Assembly: GCA_007115705.1 (NCBI GenBank)
Contig: QXEO01002089.1
Location: 485,671 to 549,670, forward strand
Source: Dactylis glomerata
Lineage: Eukaryota > Streptophyta > Magnoliopsida > Poales > Poaceae
DNA length: 64,000 nucleotides
Direction: 5' to 3'
Part shown: positions 16,035 through 28,139 of the stretch, in pieces
How the letters are laid out: each line of letters begins with the position of its first letter
Numbering within the stretch: position 1 is the first letter of the stretch
Program-made: the position numbers and the translations under genes
The notes under the pieces: model-generated
What the model was told of the DNA's origin: nothing
Database searches by the model: none
The model's input: only the letters and a program-made list of their open reading frames with translations

Positions 16035-19000
16035 ATGGCGTTTCACGTCGCGTGCCCCATCACTTGGTATGTTTCCCGTTACGCTCCTCTCCCTCCCTGT
16101 ATCTGTCTCTCTCTTCTCCGCCCCCCATCTCTTCCTCTCTCGCGCTGACGGGCGGCTGGGCCGCGCTCTCTCTTCCTCTGTGCAGCCGGAGGGTGTGCGA
16201 CTGCGAGCTAGGGTTCGGGCCGGCGAGGGGGAAGAAGGAGGCCGCCGGGGTTTGGGCGGACGCGGCGGCCGCGCTCCAGGGCTTCCTCGCGGATCCGTGG
16301 CTGCTCAGGCCGGCGGATGGCCCGGACGCGGGCACCGTGCAGGTCGAGGTGCCGCCGCTCGACCTGCAGGAGGAGGGCGAGGACGAGGCGCACAGGGCCG
16401 CCATGCAGCGCCAGGCCGCCGCCGCAGAGGATTTCGCCAGGAGGCTAGAGGGCGCATACGGATCTCCGGTGAGCCCAATCTCCGTGTCTACCTGTTCCTG
16501 CTAGGTTTCCCTGTGGACTGTGTTTGCTTGCTTGTGGATGGAAGGGCAGGGGAGACGGTGCTAGGGTTTGTGCTCAGGGTGATGGGTTTCTAGCTTGTGC
16601 TCGTCTAGGACCTAGGTGCATTTCGGCTTCTGTGTCCCTGACTGTGTTTAGCTGTCTGGTTGGCGTGGGCTCCAGGAAGTTTTGGTGTAGATTCCAAGGT
16701 CCTATTAAGCGCCAAGCGCTGAGCGAGCGGGCGGTTTGCCTCCGCTTTTCCTTTTTTGAAGGATTATGGCGCCAAGCGCAATTAAGCACTAGGCGTTTTG
16801 CTTCTGCTCAGCGCCTAGGCACGCTTAAGCGTGCGCTTAGTAGCGTTTAATTTAACGCTTCGGCGTCGGTAGGAAGGGCAGGGGAGATGGTGCTAGGGTT
16901 TCCGCTCTCGGTGCTCAGGGTGATGGGTTTCTAGCCCGTGCTCGTCTAGGTGCATTTCGGCTTCTGTGTCCCTGACTGCATTTAGCAGTCTGGTTGGCGT
17001 GAATTTCAGCAGGTTTTGGTGTAAATTCCAAGGTTCTATTAAACGCTGAGTGAGCGTTTTGCCTCCGCTTTTCCTTTTCTCAAGGATTTAAGCGCCAAGC
17101 GCAATTAAGCACTAGGCGTTTTGCCTCCGCTCAGCGCGTAGGCACGCTTAAGCGTGCACTTAGTAGCGCTTAATTTAACGCTGGTAAATTCCCATATGCG
17201 GTTCACTTTGTTTTGTTTCGGGGTTTAGAGGCAGGTGCAGCGGCGCTAAGTATGCAGTTTATGGGGGAGGCCTTGTGATTTTGGATGTTTAGAGCCAGCC
17301 TAGGGTTTGGGGCCATAGTCAACAGTTGTTTGTTAGGGTTGATGAGTTCGCCTGGAGTATAGGGCTGTACACTGTGAGGTTTTATCATAGTATGGGAATT
17401 TTGGGGCGATGGGCTAACGGTCGAGCTTGTAGGTTTTGGTGTTTCGTGCCGCTCTAAACTTTGTGGATGTTTATGAGAGGGAGTGTAGATGATTGTTGAG
17501 GGAGCCCTGGTCCTAGGAGCAATATGGCCATATCGGAGTATATCTGTATATATGGTACCGACATGGCGCCACGTGTACCATAGTGGGAGCAAAGAGTTAG
17601 AATGAGCTCGCGTTATCGTTCACACTCCAAAAAGAGAAACACAAATGTGTCTCACAGAGCTTCTCATCTACGTTAGTCATGCAGACCTTGCCATGTATTG
17701 AACTTACCTTTGCAGTAACACGGTCACTGCTCCAGTAACATATACTCCCTCGGTCCCATCCTCCAGTGAATAAGGCGTATTTTTTTTAAGAAGTAAATCT
17801 AAGTAAAGTTTGACCAAACTTTTTGAAAAATTATCAGCAATTATAATATTACATAGATACCATATGAGAATATATATTATGACGTATCTAACGATATTGA
17901 TTTTGTACTGTACATTTAATGTCTTGTGTATTTTGTGTTAACTGTTGTGGTGTCTTTTCTTTTCTTCCAAATTTAGTTAACCAGACATTACTTCAAATTC
18001 AACCAGTAAATAAGATTGACGGTTATTTGTCAGTTCACCGTTATGACAAATAGTTTTATACTTGAATAGTGGAGTTAAAAAAAAGGGCAGCCCCGGTGCA
18101 TGAAGCTCCCGCTTTGCGTGGGGTCCGGAGAAGGGTCAGACCACTTGTGGTCTTTGTACGCAGCCTTTCCCTGCAATTTGTGCAAGAGGCTGTTTCCACG
18201 ACTTGAACCCGTGACCTCCTGGTCACAAGGCGACAGCTTTTACCGCTGCGCCAAGGCTCCCCTTCGAATATTGGAGTTATTAATAACTAAATACCTTCTC
18301 CTGTTACTTCCTCCATTCCTTTTAAAAAGGCGCAGTTTTTCTTTGAAAGACCAAGGCAGTGGCTGTGCATAGAAAATTTGCCGCAGCTTAGACCCTTTTG
18401 CTCCTAGAAAGTTGACATGTAAGCAGTACTTATCAAAACCCTCCCATAACCTTCTTGCTACCCGTGCCACAGTTAATGAGCCTGCATGCATTCCAGCCGC
18501 ACGCCATCATCTCACTCGTGCTGTCCAGTCACTGCATGACTACTCGCCCCGCCAGTAAGTGCTTTATCCTGCGCGCCAATCATGGGATAGAGAAAAGGGT
18601 AGATGAGGAGATAGATAGGAGAGTGCGGGAGAGAAAAAAGGGGAGCCAATCATGGCATACGAGGCAACGAGAGGAAATTTAATCACCGTAATTGGAGGGA
18701 TATGGACCCCTTTAGGAGATGGTTATTGGAAGCAGGGTATGCACCGTTTCAGGAGAGAGGTGTGAGGTGTTGTTGGAATCAATCGATCAGATTCGGTTAC
18801 GTCTTTGTATTTTGGGAATTAAAAGAAGAAACACACACCTGTTGTTCTAAGGAACGGAGGGAGTATTATTTTATACCTCGAGAGTAACAGTGGGTTTCTA
18901 TATTTGATGATATTTGTAATAGCATGAAATCTTGCAGATCTGGAATACCATGAATATTCCTCGCTGGCTGGAGATATTCCTAGCGCAGACGTGGAGTATT

Positions 19001-22000
19001 GTTTTATACCTCAACAGTAACAGTGGGTTTCTTTATTTCATAATATTTGTAATAGCATGAAATCTTGCAGATCTGGAATACCATGAATATTCCTGGTTTT
19101 GGAGTTATTCCTAGTGCAAACCCAAGGCTTAACTTTGCTACAATTGTAAGCTCATTATTACTTTTGAAGTGCCAAATCATGGATTGATAATGCCCATGAA
19201 AGTTATCTCGTAATTGCAAGTCCTAAAATTTGTTTGGTCCCACCTTTACGTGACGCGGGTGAAGCTACACTTGCCATTATTGTATTTTTTTCAGCAGATC
19301 GTTCATTTTTGCTTATTGTTTCATGTGTAAGTAGCGACCCTAAATAAGGCATATATTCTTATGTACTAACACAAGAAAGTTCTTGCTCTTTTTACAGGAG
19401 GCTGAAGGAGATGAAGATGACTCTGACCGAGAAGATCAAGGGAATGCTGCTGTCAAGGTTATGTGCCGCTTATGCTTGTCAGGAGAAAATGAAGGTAGCT
19501 CCAAAGCTGCCAAAATGCTTCCATGCAAACTCTGCAACAAGAAGTATCATCAGAAGTGTTTGAAAAGCTGGGGTGATCATAGAGGTGATTTAATAAAATT
19601 CTCCTCTGGTTGTCTTTTGAACTTCTATTGTCTTCTATATCCTTTGACAATTTCTGTTCTATCTAGATCTCTTCCACTGGAGCTCATGGATATGCCCTTC
19701 TTGCCGCAGCTGTGAGGTCTGTTATCCATCTGTTAACATTATTGTTGTCTTGTCTCATATATGTGCATTTCTGAACTATTCAGAGTTTTTGTGATATGAC
19801 ATCACAAGTATTGTAAGAATACACTAGCACTGTTAAACTTTAGTTAAACTTGTATGCTGCTAGACGAATGAAGTTGAAGTCCTTTTTGAGTGTAGTGCAC
19901 TTTATGCAAATTCTTGCAGGTTGTTGTGTGGGCCAGCCCATCAAACGTGGAGTCTTTTTCTTTAATTAGAGTTCTAGTTGATTAAGCAACTTTGTTAGTA
20001 AACAGTCCAATCAGTTTAGATATCGAATTAGAGTTTGAACAGATTTACCGTCTTGTTGATCAAGTCTTGTCCACTATAAAGGGGCCAACCCCTCTCAATA
20101 AAGCAGAGAAGAATTTGTCGTTTACTTTTATCTACTTTTCAGTAATTAGGGTTTAGTTTCTTCCACAGACATATTCCAGTACGAGGGTTCTAGTATTTCT
20201 GTATTTGTATATGTATTAGTTACATAAATACTCCCACAGTAGCAATTTAAATGTTCTGATAATGTTTATTTTGAAGTCCTCTTCTCCTTGATTGTTTTTG
20301 TGGATGTTTTGCCTTTGTCATGTGACTGTTCTAACTAAAGTAGCACCTTGGTGCGATGTAGAACGTTTGTCATACTGTAGCTACTGTCAGCTTTCTTGTT
20401 CAACAAAGAAGAAATAAAACCATATTCTTTGCCCGATACTGTGTAAAATGAATGCTTGTCATATATAGGTGTGTCGACGGCCTGGTGATCCCAATAAGTT
20501 AATGTTCTGTAAAAGGTGTGATGGTGCTTATCACTGTTACTGTCAGCAACCCTCACATAAGGTACACATTGTGATCCTTTTTGGTTCCTTTTTGGTTCTG
20601 TTCTCCAAAAATTAAATCTGTGGTTGGTGATCTCACAGTGAAATATCTAACACTGCAGAATGTTCCCCAAGGACCATACTTGTGTCCAAAACATACAAGG
20701 TGTCACAGCTGTGGATCTGGTGTACCTGGGAGTGGCCATAGCACGAGGTACTAATCTAAAAGAATGAGATGAATCAAATTTACTTTAGGTCTTTTAAGCA
20801 TATGCCTTTACCACCTGATGTGCCGTGCTTTTCTATAACGTTACAAATTTGGGTGCCCAGGTGGTTTCTGGGGTACACATGCTGTGATGCTTGTGGGCGG
20901 TTGTTTGTGAAAGGAAACTACTGTCCAGTTTGCTTGAAGGTAGCCCCTTTGCTATTACCTTTTCTAGGTGTAACTTCTGGTCTTCTACATTGGGATTTAT
21001 CATGCTGTGTTCAATTTCAGGATTTTTAAAAAATGTCTTTTTTCTGTCCACTTTTTCTCTTCAAATATAGTGGCACCATGTTATGCATGAGGTCTAAAAG
21101 TGTGGATGCTATTGGTCCATAGTTGAAAGTTTCCTAGTTGAGGTTTCATTTAAGCTTAAGAATGTGTGGAACAATCTTCGATCACATAACTGTAACGTGC
21201 TGCAAAGCTTTTTCTGTGCTAACTTCTGCTAATATAATTTCACTGCTGTGTGGGTTCAATCCTTTTCAGGTTTATAGAGATTCTGAAGTGATACCTATGG
21301 TTTGCTGCGACGTTTGTGAAAAGTGGGTACATATTGAGTGTGATGGCATCAGGTCTGTAAAGCGTCTAATACCCATTCCGTTTCAGTAATCACATTCATA
21401 TTTCTTGTCTCTATTTCTACTTTCTACTGCTTCTTACCTTGATACTTCAGTTCTCTTGAGCTTTTTTTTCTCTTCTGTGGTCTATTTATGCAGTGAGGAT
21501 AAGTACCAGCAGTTCCAAGCTGACCAAAATCTACAATATACATGCGCATCGTGCCGTGGTGAATGCTCCCAGGTAATATATATTTCTGTCATGGTTGCTT
21601 GTTGCTATATCTATGTTATCTTATGACCTTGTTGGTGTCTTCAGATCAGGGATGCAGATGATGCAGTTCGGGAGCTTTGGAAGAAGAGGAACATTGTTGA
21701 TCGTGATCTTATGGTTAGTTTAAGGGCTGCTGCTGCACTGCCTTCTCTAGAAGATGTGTCACCATCGTGTCCAAATTCGGATGATGAAAGACTCAGAGCA
21801 GTTGTATTGAAAAATGATGGTAGAAACACGTTGAAGTTCTCTTTCAAAAGTAACAGCAGTAAGCCTCCATTAGATCAATCTGAGCAAGAGAAGAATGTTC
21901 CCAAGAACTCAGGGTCAAACAAAAAGCATTCCAAGAAAAAACGTAATCAAGGTAATAAGTCAGTTGACCCGGATGAGGTTTTTTTGCAGAGGAGGCATGA

Positions 22001-24673
22001 AGCCAAATCATTGAGTAGTCTCTTGGAAGATCATACTGCAGAGGGTAATCAGGAGAGGAATTCTTTTAAGAATGATGATAGTGTGCTTGTTTTATCTTCA
22101 ACTCGAAGTTCAGAGAAGGATTTGAAATACTCATCTGCAAAAGCTGCAGCAAACAATTCTGAAATGATACCAAAAGTCAAAATTAGAGGTAGCAAGGCCC
22201 CAAATTTGCATTTCAAAGATATAGGCGAGGAAAATGTTACCAAGAGTGACACAGGGAAAGGTACCAAGCTGGTTATTCATCTCGGAACACGTCACAAAAG
22301 TAAAAATGGCTCTCCTAAGTCTGAAATGTCCAATTCTCATAAAGAGCGAGAGCTTGGTTCAATTCATGGTATGTGCCTCATTTTGTGTTGCTTTGCCATT
22401 TACATATGTAGTTTGCCTGCTGTAATGTATCTGGTATACATGCATGGTAGTAACTAGTAATTTAAGACGTAATGTATGAATTATAGCTGTTCTATAGCAT
22501 TTCCATACTTGCTGATGCCTTTGACTTGACATGTGAGTGATTACCATGCCTGATTTGGTAATATGTAGTCGCTAGTTCTCAATTCTGGCTCCCCAAAAAA
22601 GCTTTATTGTGGGTCATATTATGAGCAACTAGCTGTTTGGTCATTTTAGCCTGAGTCCCTGATTGTGTTTTAACGTGAAGTTTGTCGACTGCTTCAGAGT
22701 TCGAATCACCCCTCTTGGGCCATCACCAATGCAAGGTGCTTAAGAGAGACGTTTACAAAAACAAACCGGGCTTTGCTTAAGCACCAGTGCTAGTTTGTAC
22801 AAGGCAGGTGTTTAATTCGGCACCTCTACTATAGAAATAAGCACTGGTGGTGAAGGAAAAACTGTTCTATTTTCGTAAGCACCTTCCATTTTAGATGGCC
22901 TTAGGAGCACTCCAGTACCCAGATCGTCCACCCTTGAGATGGCAGTCATATAGTGCAATTTAATTTGCTTTTCTGTATTTCCTGTAATCTCGTCATTTCC
23001 TCACTGAAAAGTTTTTTCATCTTAATGTCCAAGCAGCTGGATTCATCTTTGCTACTCCAGCTGATATAACATCCTAGAAAGCATGCCAGCTAACCTTCTT
23101 TAACTTTGAGTTATTAATATATATTGACATTTGTATAAAGGAAAATAATAGCATTAGATATGCCATGAAAATACATGATTCTGCAATTTTAACTAATGTA
23201 TCATATTTTTACAGAACATAATGGTCAAATTTGCATTTTGGAGACTGCATAAATGCCCTATATTTTAGAATGGATGGAATAATTGAATAATAATTTCCTT
23301 ATTTGTACTCCCTCCGTCCAAAAATAAGTGATGTGAATTTGTCTAGATTCGTATGTATCGATGTATAAAACATGTCTAGATGCATACAAATTTAGATGAA
23401 CTCACATCACTTATTTAAGGACAGAGGTAGTATTAAATATTTAAGCCATGGCTTGATTGGTTACTTATGAGATTTCTTAGTTCACTTAAGATTTCTTCCA
23501 TTGATTCTGTGTTCAAAGTTGAAGTAGCTTACTCTCCTTTTTCTATTTCAGGAGGGAAAATTGATGGAACAAGCCAGTTCAAAAGCTCGAAGAGTGAGAA
23601 AAAAGAAAAAAGTGTAATGAAGCTAGTTAGAGAGACGGCAGTACAGCAAAGAAATAGCCTTTTGGGAGAATTGGGTACTTCAAAGAAGCATGTAACTGGA
23701 AAAAGGAGTACTTCTGTAGTTTCTACGATGGAAAATCCAAGTGAAGGTGGTACAAGAAGCAGATCATTTGGACACAAACAATCTATTTCAAATCAGCCGA
23801 CAGAGAACCAGGGCACTGCTTCTCCTGACAGCTTAAAGCCCTCATTGCTCAAACTCAAATTTAAGCGTCCACATTTCGAGCAGCCAAGTGCTCAGGTTTC
23901 TCAACCAGAGGAGCTAGCCACTTGGGCTTCTCAGCAAGAGGAGTTAAATGTTGCTAAAGGCCAGAGATCAAAGAGGAAAAGACCTTCAGTGGACAAGATG
24001 GATGGTTCAGAAGGTAAGCCTCCATCCAAGAGGCATGCGCAGGGCACAGGCGATGAAGCAATGGATGCGACCTGGATACTACGCAAGTTGGGCAAGGATG
24101 CAATTGGAAAAAGGATTGAGATCGAACTAGCTTCTGATGGCAAATGGTGAGCTCCCTCTTATCTAATTCTTGTTATCTGTTCTGTTTATTGTCTTTATAC
24201 TGGTTTGATATCCCGTCTTTTACGTTATTATTGTTGAAGTTATTCTTTTTGCATATCAACTGAAACTCTTGCAATCCGAAATGGATTTGGTCTGCGGAGT
24301 GGTATGACCTAAATGATTAAAGTCTGCTTACAATCTTGCCATGCCTTTTAATTCTAGGAGTAAGTAATGGAACTTGCATGGCAGAGTAGTATTGTCCACC
24401 AAGCTGTGTAATCATAGTGTGTTTTTGCTGGGAGGCAAAAGAAACGGAGAATCAGTGTTCTAAATCATAGTGTGTCTGGCATGCTTTGTTGTTCTTTACT
24501 GAGTGGCCAAAAGTACTAATATCTAACTCTTTGGCAGGCATCAAGGGGTGGTTTCCAATGTTGTCAGTGGTATGCTTGGTGTTCAGTTAGATAATGGTAG
24601 CTCTGAGAACTTAGAGCTGGGAAAGCAGGCGGTTCGCTTGATAGCTCAAAGATCAAAAGGCGGAAAGAGATGA
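16035..24673 (+). CDS. PHD-finger cluster protein with C-terminal Tudor-like segment
   Basis: Twelve exons, all with GT-AG borders and consistent phases: 16035-16066, 16186-16468, 19398-19584, 19667-19716, 20469-20561, 20659-20747, 20861-20939, 21270-21352, 21494-21572, 21645-22368, 23552-24146, 24538-24673. They give 809 residues with no stop. The start MAFHVACPIT fits a nuclear plant PHD family (Arabidopsis relatives such as AT3G08020 and AT3G52100, from memory). Residues about 127-320 hold three PHD-type fingers: MCRLC...CKLC...H...CPSC, CEVC...MFCKRCDGAYHCYC, and YCPVC...MVCCDVCEKWVHIEC...CASC, with an extra Cys/His module between. These likely read histone H3 tails. A basic, disordered Ser/Lys-rich region follows. 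The last 70 residues (GKRIEIELASDGKWHQGVV...) look Tudor-like. The gene appears intact; introns carry many repeats. Confidence 0.88.
16541..17182 (+). repeat. Tandem duplication of about 320 bp in intron 2
   Basis: GAAGGGCAGGGGAGA... starts at 16541 and again at 16873. Both copies run through CATTTCGGCTTCTGTGTCCCTGACTG, a GCTTTTCCTTTT stretch, and a block of AAGCGC/GCGCTTA repeats, ending TTAATTTAACGCT near 16857 and 17182. The AAGCGC block is full of small inverted repeats and may itself be an old MITE. The copies differ at many sites and by small indels, so the duplication is not recent. Confidence 0.75.
17183..17742. other. Intron 2 stretch without recognised feature
   Basis: AT- and T-rich intronic sequence with repeated TAGGGTTT-like words. 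Nothing I can classify. It has no ORF with coding character. Confidence 0.4.
17745..17990 (+). repeat. Partial MITE (Stowaway-like left end)
   Basis: Begins CTCCCTCGGTCCC after TA and continues AAGTTTGACCAAACTTTTTGAAAAATTATC-like sequence typical of long grass Stowaway/mariner MITEs. No matching right terminus is evident, so the end coordinate is approximate. Confidence 0.45.
18062..18279. repeat. Target duplications flanking the Au SINE
   Basis: TTGAATAGTGGAGTTA (18062-18077) and TCGAATATTGGAGTTA (18264-18279) bracket the SINE; 14 of 16 bases agree. Confidence 0.75.
18078..18263 (-). mobile_element. Au-type tRNA-derived SINE
   Basis: On the minus strand it starts with a tRNA-like head: box A-like TGGCGCAGCGG and box B GGTTCAAGTC (18204-18213 region), then the body with CAGCCTCTTGCA and GGACCCCACGCAAAGCGGGAGCTT, ending GGGCTGCCC plus a T run. 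This is the Au SINE known across Poaceae. It is flanked by a 16-bp target duplication with two mismatches, 18062-18077 and 18264-18279. It lies antisense in intron 2. Pol III activity is unlikely given its age but cannot be excluded. Confidence 0.85.
18305..18868. mobile_element. Stowaway-like MITE, long, in intron 2
   Basis: Left end ACTTCCTCCATTCCTTTT, right end GGAACGGAGGGAGT, inverted relative to each other and flanked by TA. About 560 bp, longer than most Stowaways, so the interior may hold another insertion. No coding content. Confidence 0.5.
18867..19121 (+). repeat. 128-bp direct tandem duplication in intron 2
   Basis: GAGTATTATTTTATACCTC...CCTAGCGCA (18867-18993) is followed by GAGTATTGTTTTATACCTC...CCTAGTGCA (from about 18994). 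The unit includes TTGTAATAGCATGAAATCTTG in both copies. The first copy begins right at the end of the preceding MITE. Confidence 0.75.
19922..20168 (+). repeat. Possible small solo LTR in intron 4
   Basis: Begins TGTTGTGTGGGCC and ends TTCTTCCACA, with a TATA-like CTATAAA (20074-20080) and AATAAA (20097-20102) in LTR-like order. No clear target duplication was found, so this is a tentative TRIM/SMART-type solo LTR. Confidence 0.35.
22718..22900. mobile_element. Tourist-like MITE in intron 10
   Basis: Left end GGCCATCACCAATGCAAGGTGCTTA; right end is the inverse of GGCCATCTAAAATGGAAGGTGCTTA. Right flank TTA (22901-22903), left flank TTG, consistent with a mutated TTA target duplication. 183 bp, non-coding. 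Confidence 0.65.
23308..23430. mobile_element. Stowaway MITE in intron 10
   Basis: CTCCCTCCGTCCAAAAATAA at left is inverted at right (TTATTTAAGGACAGAGGTAG), flanked by TA on both sides (23306-23307, 23431-23432). It is 123 bp and nearly a perfect hairpin, ending about 120 bases before the exon 11 acceptor. Confidence 0.85.
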
Positions 24674-25471
24674 ATGAAGCCTTCTCCCATCTGTGTCTCG
24701 GCTTCCCATCAGTGCTGGCTGGCAGGGTTCAGCAGGTTGTAACATCTGAAATGCAGCAGTCTGCCGTCGATGATGTGGCTCCTCCCTGTGCCGCCTCTGC
24801 TGACTGCACTGACTGCACGAGACATGGAGCGCAACCTTGCTTGTTACGCCCATCCGTCACCGGTCTAGCATGTAACTGACTTTTGCATCCTGTGCGGTTT
24901 GAAGCTCATTGGCTTCCGTTGAATCTTGTTACTATAGGGAAAACCGGGATGGTCTCAGGGTACCATGGATGTGAAAGACGCGGTTAGCCGATAGCAGGAT
25001 GTTCTTGTATGTGTAGTTGTTGATTGAGATTTTACCTCTTCCGATTTTTTTTTTAACTGCTATAATTCCTTGTTTTCAATGAGTTCGACCTATGTCGGGC
25101 TTTTGGCTGATATCTTGGTGCCAGTGTCACCACTCTCCGTAAGGTCTTTGTGTATTGCACAGGTAAGAGCATTACGATAGTTAGCATCGACAGGATGAGA
25201 AAGGCTATTCCCTTAGCCATAGTGTGGTTTACATGTACCTATCATTCCACAATGGGTTCAGCTATGCACAGGTAGGTTCTGCAAAGTTAGCAAATTGTCT
25301 GCAAGCTCATTTGGAACACTAAATCGGGTTTTTTCTTTAAAAACGGTAGCCTTGACCTCTGATCGATAGGTGCACAAGTTTATTACTCATTTAGTCATTC
25401 TGTCTAAAATGACTTGTCTCGACTTTGTTACATACATATATCTAAACACGTTTTAAGACAGGAGTACAAAG
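24674..25471 (+). other. 3' UTR and downstream flank of the PHD gene
   Basis: Begins right after the TGA at 24671-24673. A T-rich stretch (25040-25080) may mark the end of the transcript, but I see no single decisive AATAAA. The part from about 25390 contains a MITE-like stretch (TCTAAACACGTTTTAAGACAGGAGTA). Confidence 0.4.
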
Positions 25472-25473
25472 TA

Positions 25474-25631
25474 TTCCCTCCGTTCATTAATATAAGTTGT
25501 TTTAGCTTTTTATAGATTTATCTATTTTGGTATGTATCTAGTCTATTTTAGTGTGTAGATTTACTCACTATGGTGTGTACCTAGTTCACTTTGATATGTC
25601 TAAAATATCTTATATTTATAAGCGGAGGGAG
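25474..25631. mobile_element. Stowaway MITE downstream of the PHD gene
   Basis: TTCCCTCCGTTCATTAATATAAG at left pairs with CTTATATTTATAAGCGGAGGGAG at right, flanked by TA (25472-25473 and 25632-25633). Internal TAGTCTATTTTAGTGTGTAGATTTAC is typical of this grass family. 158 bp. Confidence 0.85.
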
Positions 25632-25633
25632 TA

Positions 25634-26284
25634 TCACCTAATAAAGGTGTAAAAAACAAAAATAAAACTCAACCATGGAAACAGAAAAAAATGAAACATC
25701 CTTAAGCGGCACAAATTCTATTACTAGCTGCCAACCATATTGGTTGAAAACATACCGATTGCACCATACTTCACCCCTCACCTTTATAGGGTGAAGATGG
25801 AACCACGTACGGATCCAGTAATTAAGCCTTTAAAATAATATGTAAAATAAATAAAAAACTTACAATTTCATATGTTGCCTGAACTAAACCACACTGGATA
25901 TGAACCTTAAAATATTTACTGACCCCGTCCAATCTCTGAACATGTTCGTTATGTTAGGTTGAGTGAGTAAGCTAAAGAGAAAGGGCACACGAACTATTCG
26001 TCACACAAGATAAGCAATAGGACGAGTAAAAAAATAAGATGAGCAAAAGGACATGATATAAAATAGGTGGCGAATGCTACAAAGCAATTTTTTTTATTTG
26101 CATCAATTTCATTTGACAAGATTATCCTTCGTTGTAAGTATTTTTCTATATAAAGACCATAAAAGATTCCTACTTTGATTTCTCTAAAATATTTTTACAA
26201 AATCTGTTCCTACCCATTAGATCCACACACAAAGATTTGACAAAAAAAGAAAGAACCAGATGTAGCCAACTTTTTTAAGGATAT
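25634..26284. other. Intergenic AT-rich DNA, no feature recognised
   Basis: No ORF with coding character, no terminal repeats and no RNA gene that I can see. Confidence 0.5.
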
Positions 26285-26289
26285 GTCCT

Positions 26290-27335
26290 GAATAGACGTA
26301 TCGGTTTTATAGAAGAAGGGCCAAGTGGCCAAGTTACAACGCGGTCGACACAGACGTCGAGGACACAACTCCACGCTACCACCTAGGGTAGCGAGAACAC
26401 ACACGAACTATTCTCCAAGCCTCCACCTATCCACTAGAGCAAGCTCGGCCCTAAGAGACCGGTGGCCTTCCACACCTAAGCCTCTATGTGGATCATGCAA
26501 ACGACTGCGAGAGGTGAGGGAGCGGCGCCCTCAAAGACGACGTCATTTCGGTGTATCCAAAGGCATCAACAGACTAGCGCGATGCCGGTTCAGAAGTCGC
26601 GCAGGTATCTAGATCTCCGACGCCAGGATTGCAGCCAGTCGGTGAGGCGGACCCCTCGTGGCGGCAACCGATCCTCTCTGTCCCACCACCGAAGGTATGC
26701 GGCCCACACTATCCTTGCCAGCACACAACCATGCAATAGGTGGGTGATGCATTTCTGAACTTGGTCACAGAAAGGACATGCCTGGGGGCGCGGGAGTCCA
26801 CGCCTTTCAAGCCCGTCCGCCGTCCAGCATCTGTCCCGCAGCGCCAGCTAAAGGAAGAATCTACATTTGGCCGGGGTTCAGGACTTCTAAACCTCCAGAG
26901 CACCAGCTATGGTTACGCTCCCATGAAACATGCCAATGTAGCGGGAGTTCGCGGAATAAGTCTCCTTGGCCCCCCAATTCCAGCGGAAAACATATGCGAC
27001 TCCCACAGTGACAGTGAGTCCCTCCACGCGGTCGGCGATCGCCAGCAGCTCATTAATGGCGAGAGCATCGAGATTGGCAGGATTGTCGTCCAACCACCCC
27101 CCGTCAAGACAATCCTTGACCAAGCGCGACCTAGAGAGCCTCCTCGGGATCAATGTGAATATGTGTGGCACAAGATCCTTCAGACGTCCATCCGAAAGCC
27201 AGTGGTCTAGCCAGAAGAAGGTGGAGGCTCCATCACCCACCACCGAGGAGGTTGCGGCTTCAAAGATTTCCGTCACCATAGGGGGCACTTGGATATCAAA
27301 CTCTTTCCACGGCCGTGAGGCCTCAGCTTTCACTT
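26290..27335 (-). pseudogene. LINE (non-LTR retrotransposon) 3' fragment, decayed
   Basis: Minus-strand frames show the region after reverse transcriptase in grass LINEs: DGASTFFWLDHWLSDGRL, then VPHIFTLIPRR (27333-26887 frame), then a degraded zinc-knuckle zf-RVT part (WRCGTDAGRRTGLKGVDSRA frame near 26900-26720). Frames switch several times and stops are common. The same order appears in the better preserved LINE at 51927-53867. No target duplication could be fixed. Confidence 0.7.
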
Positions 27336-28139
27336 AAATACATGTGGCTCCTCAGATAGGTTAACATCCATTAATCACTGGAGTAAATGCAACAAAGATG
27401 TCAATTTATCCGCGTCTGAAACTGTTGTTCAGTGGGACAGCAGATGTAATATTGGCAACTGAATCTGAATTTATATAATACTTACTATTGGGCAAGAGGC
27501 ACATTGCCAACTGAAACTGAATCTGTTGTAGAGCGAAATATTGAAAATAAAATCTGGTTCGCCGTGTTCCGCTTTAAGACGCCCGGTTCTAACTGTCACA
27601 AGTTCTCACATACCCGTGCAAAATGGAATTTACTCTTAACAGGATACACTGAAACTTGGAAGCAAGGGCTGCATGAAATTTATAGTTTTGAAGGCTTTAG
27701 AAGAAGAATGCAGTCATTTTTGTTTTCAAGCATTCTTCTCGTGATTGAACATCTAGCTTCATATACTCTCAAACTAGCAATAATACTCTGCTCACATATT
27801 AATCCCTCTAACCAAAGGCAAATACCGAGCTAGATTTAAAGTAGGAAGTCAGTAGCAATGTTTGGGTCCAATTCCATGATATTGGAAAATAAAAACAGAG
27901 ATACACCATAAGAGTTATTTTTGGCTGACAGTCATATGAGATGAGGTTATTATTGAGTATAAAGTCGACCGGCTGCCTTGGATATTCATTTTTTTTCATG
28001 AAATTGCAGAAAGATATAAAAAGACACACACATGTACGACATACTTTCGATTAAATGAAATAAATGCCGGGAGCTCACACACGAGTTTTTGTTTGGTAGA
28101 CAAGCAAAACGAATAGCAGTGCCGATACGAGCGTGCTTT
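27336..28139. other. Intergenic DNA, no feature recognised
   Basis: Moderately AT-rich; two short open frames without codon bias. Nothing supports a gene. Confidence 0.5.

Noticed and set aside
15646..16593. Long plus-strand ORF (315 codons) over the PHD gene start
   Set aside because: It reads through leader and intron 1 in a frame other than the one that gives the conserved MAFHVACPIT start and correct splice phases.
18170..18263. tRNA gene suggested by box A and box B words
   Set aside because: The words belong to an Au SINE; the body, tail and target duplications show a retroposon, and the cloverleaf is not complete.
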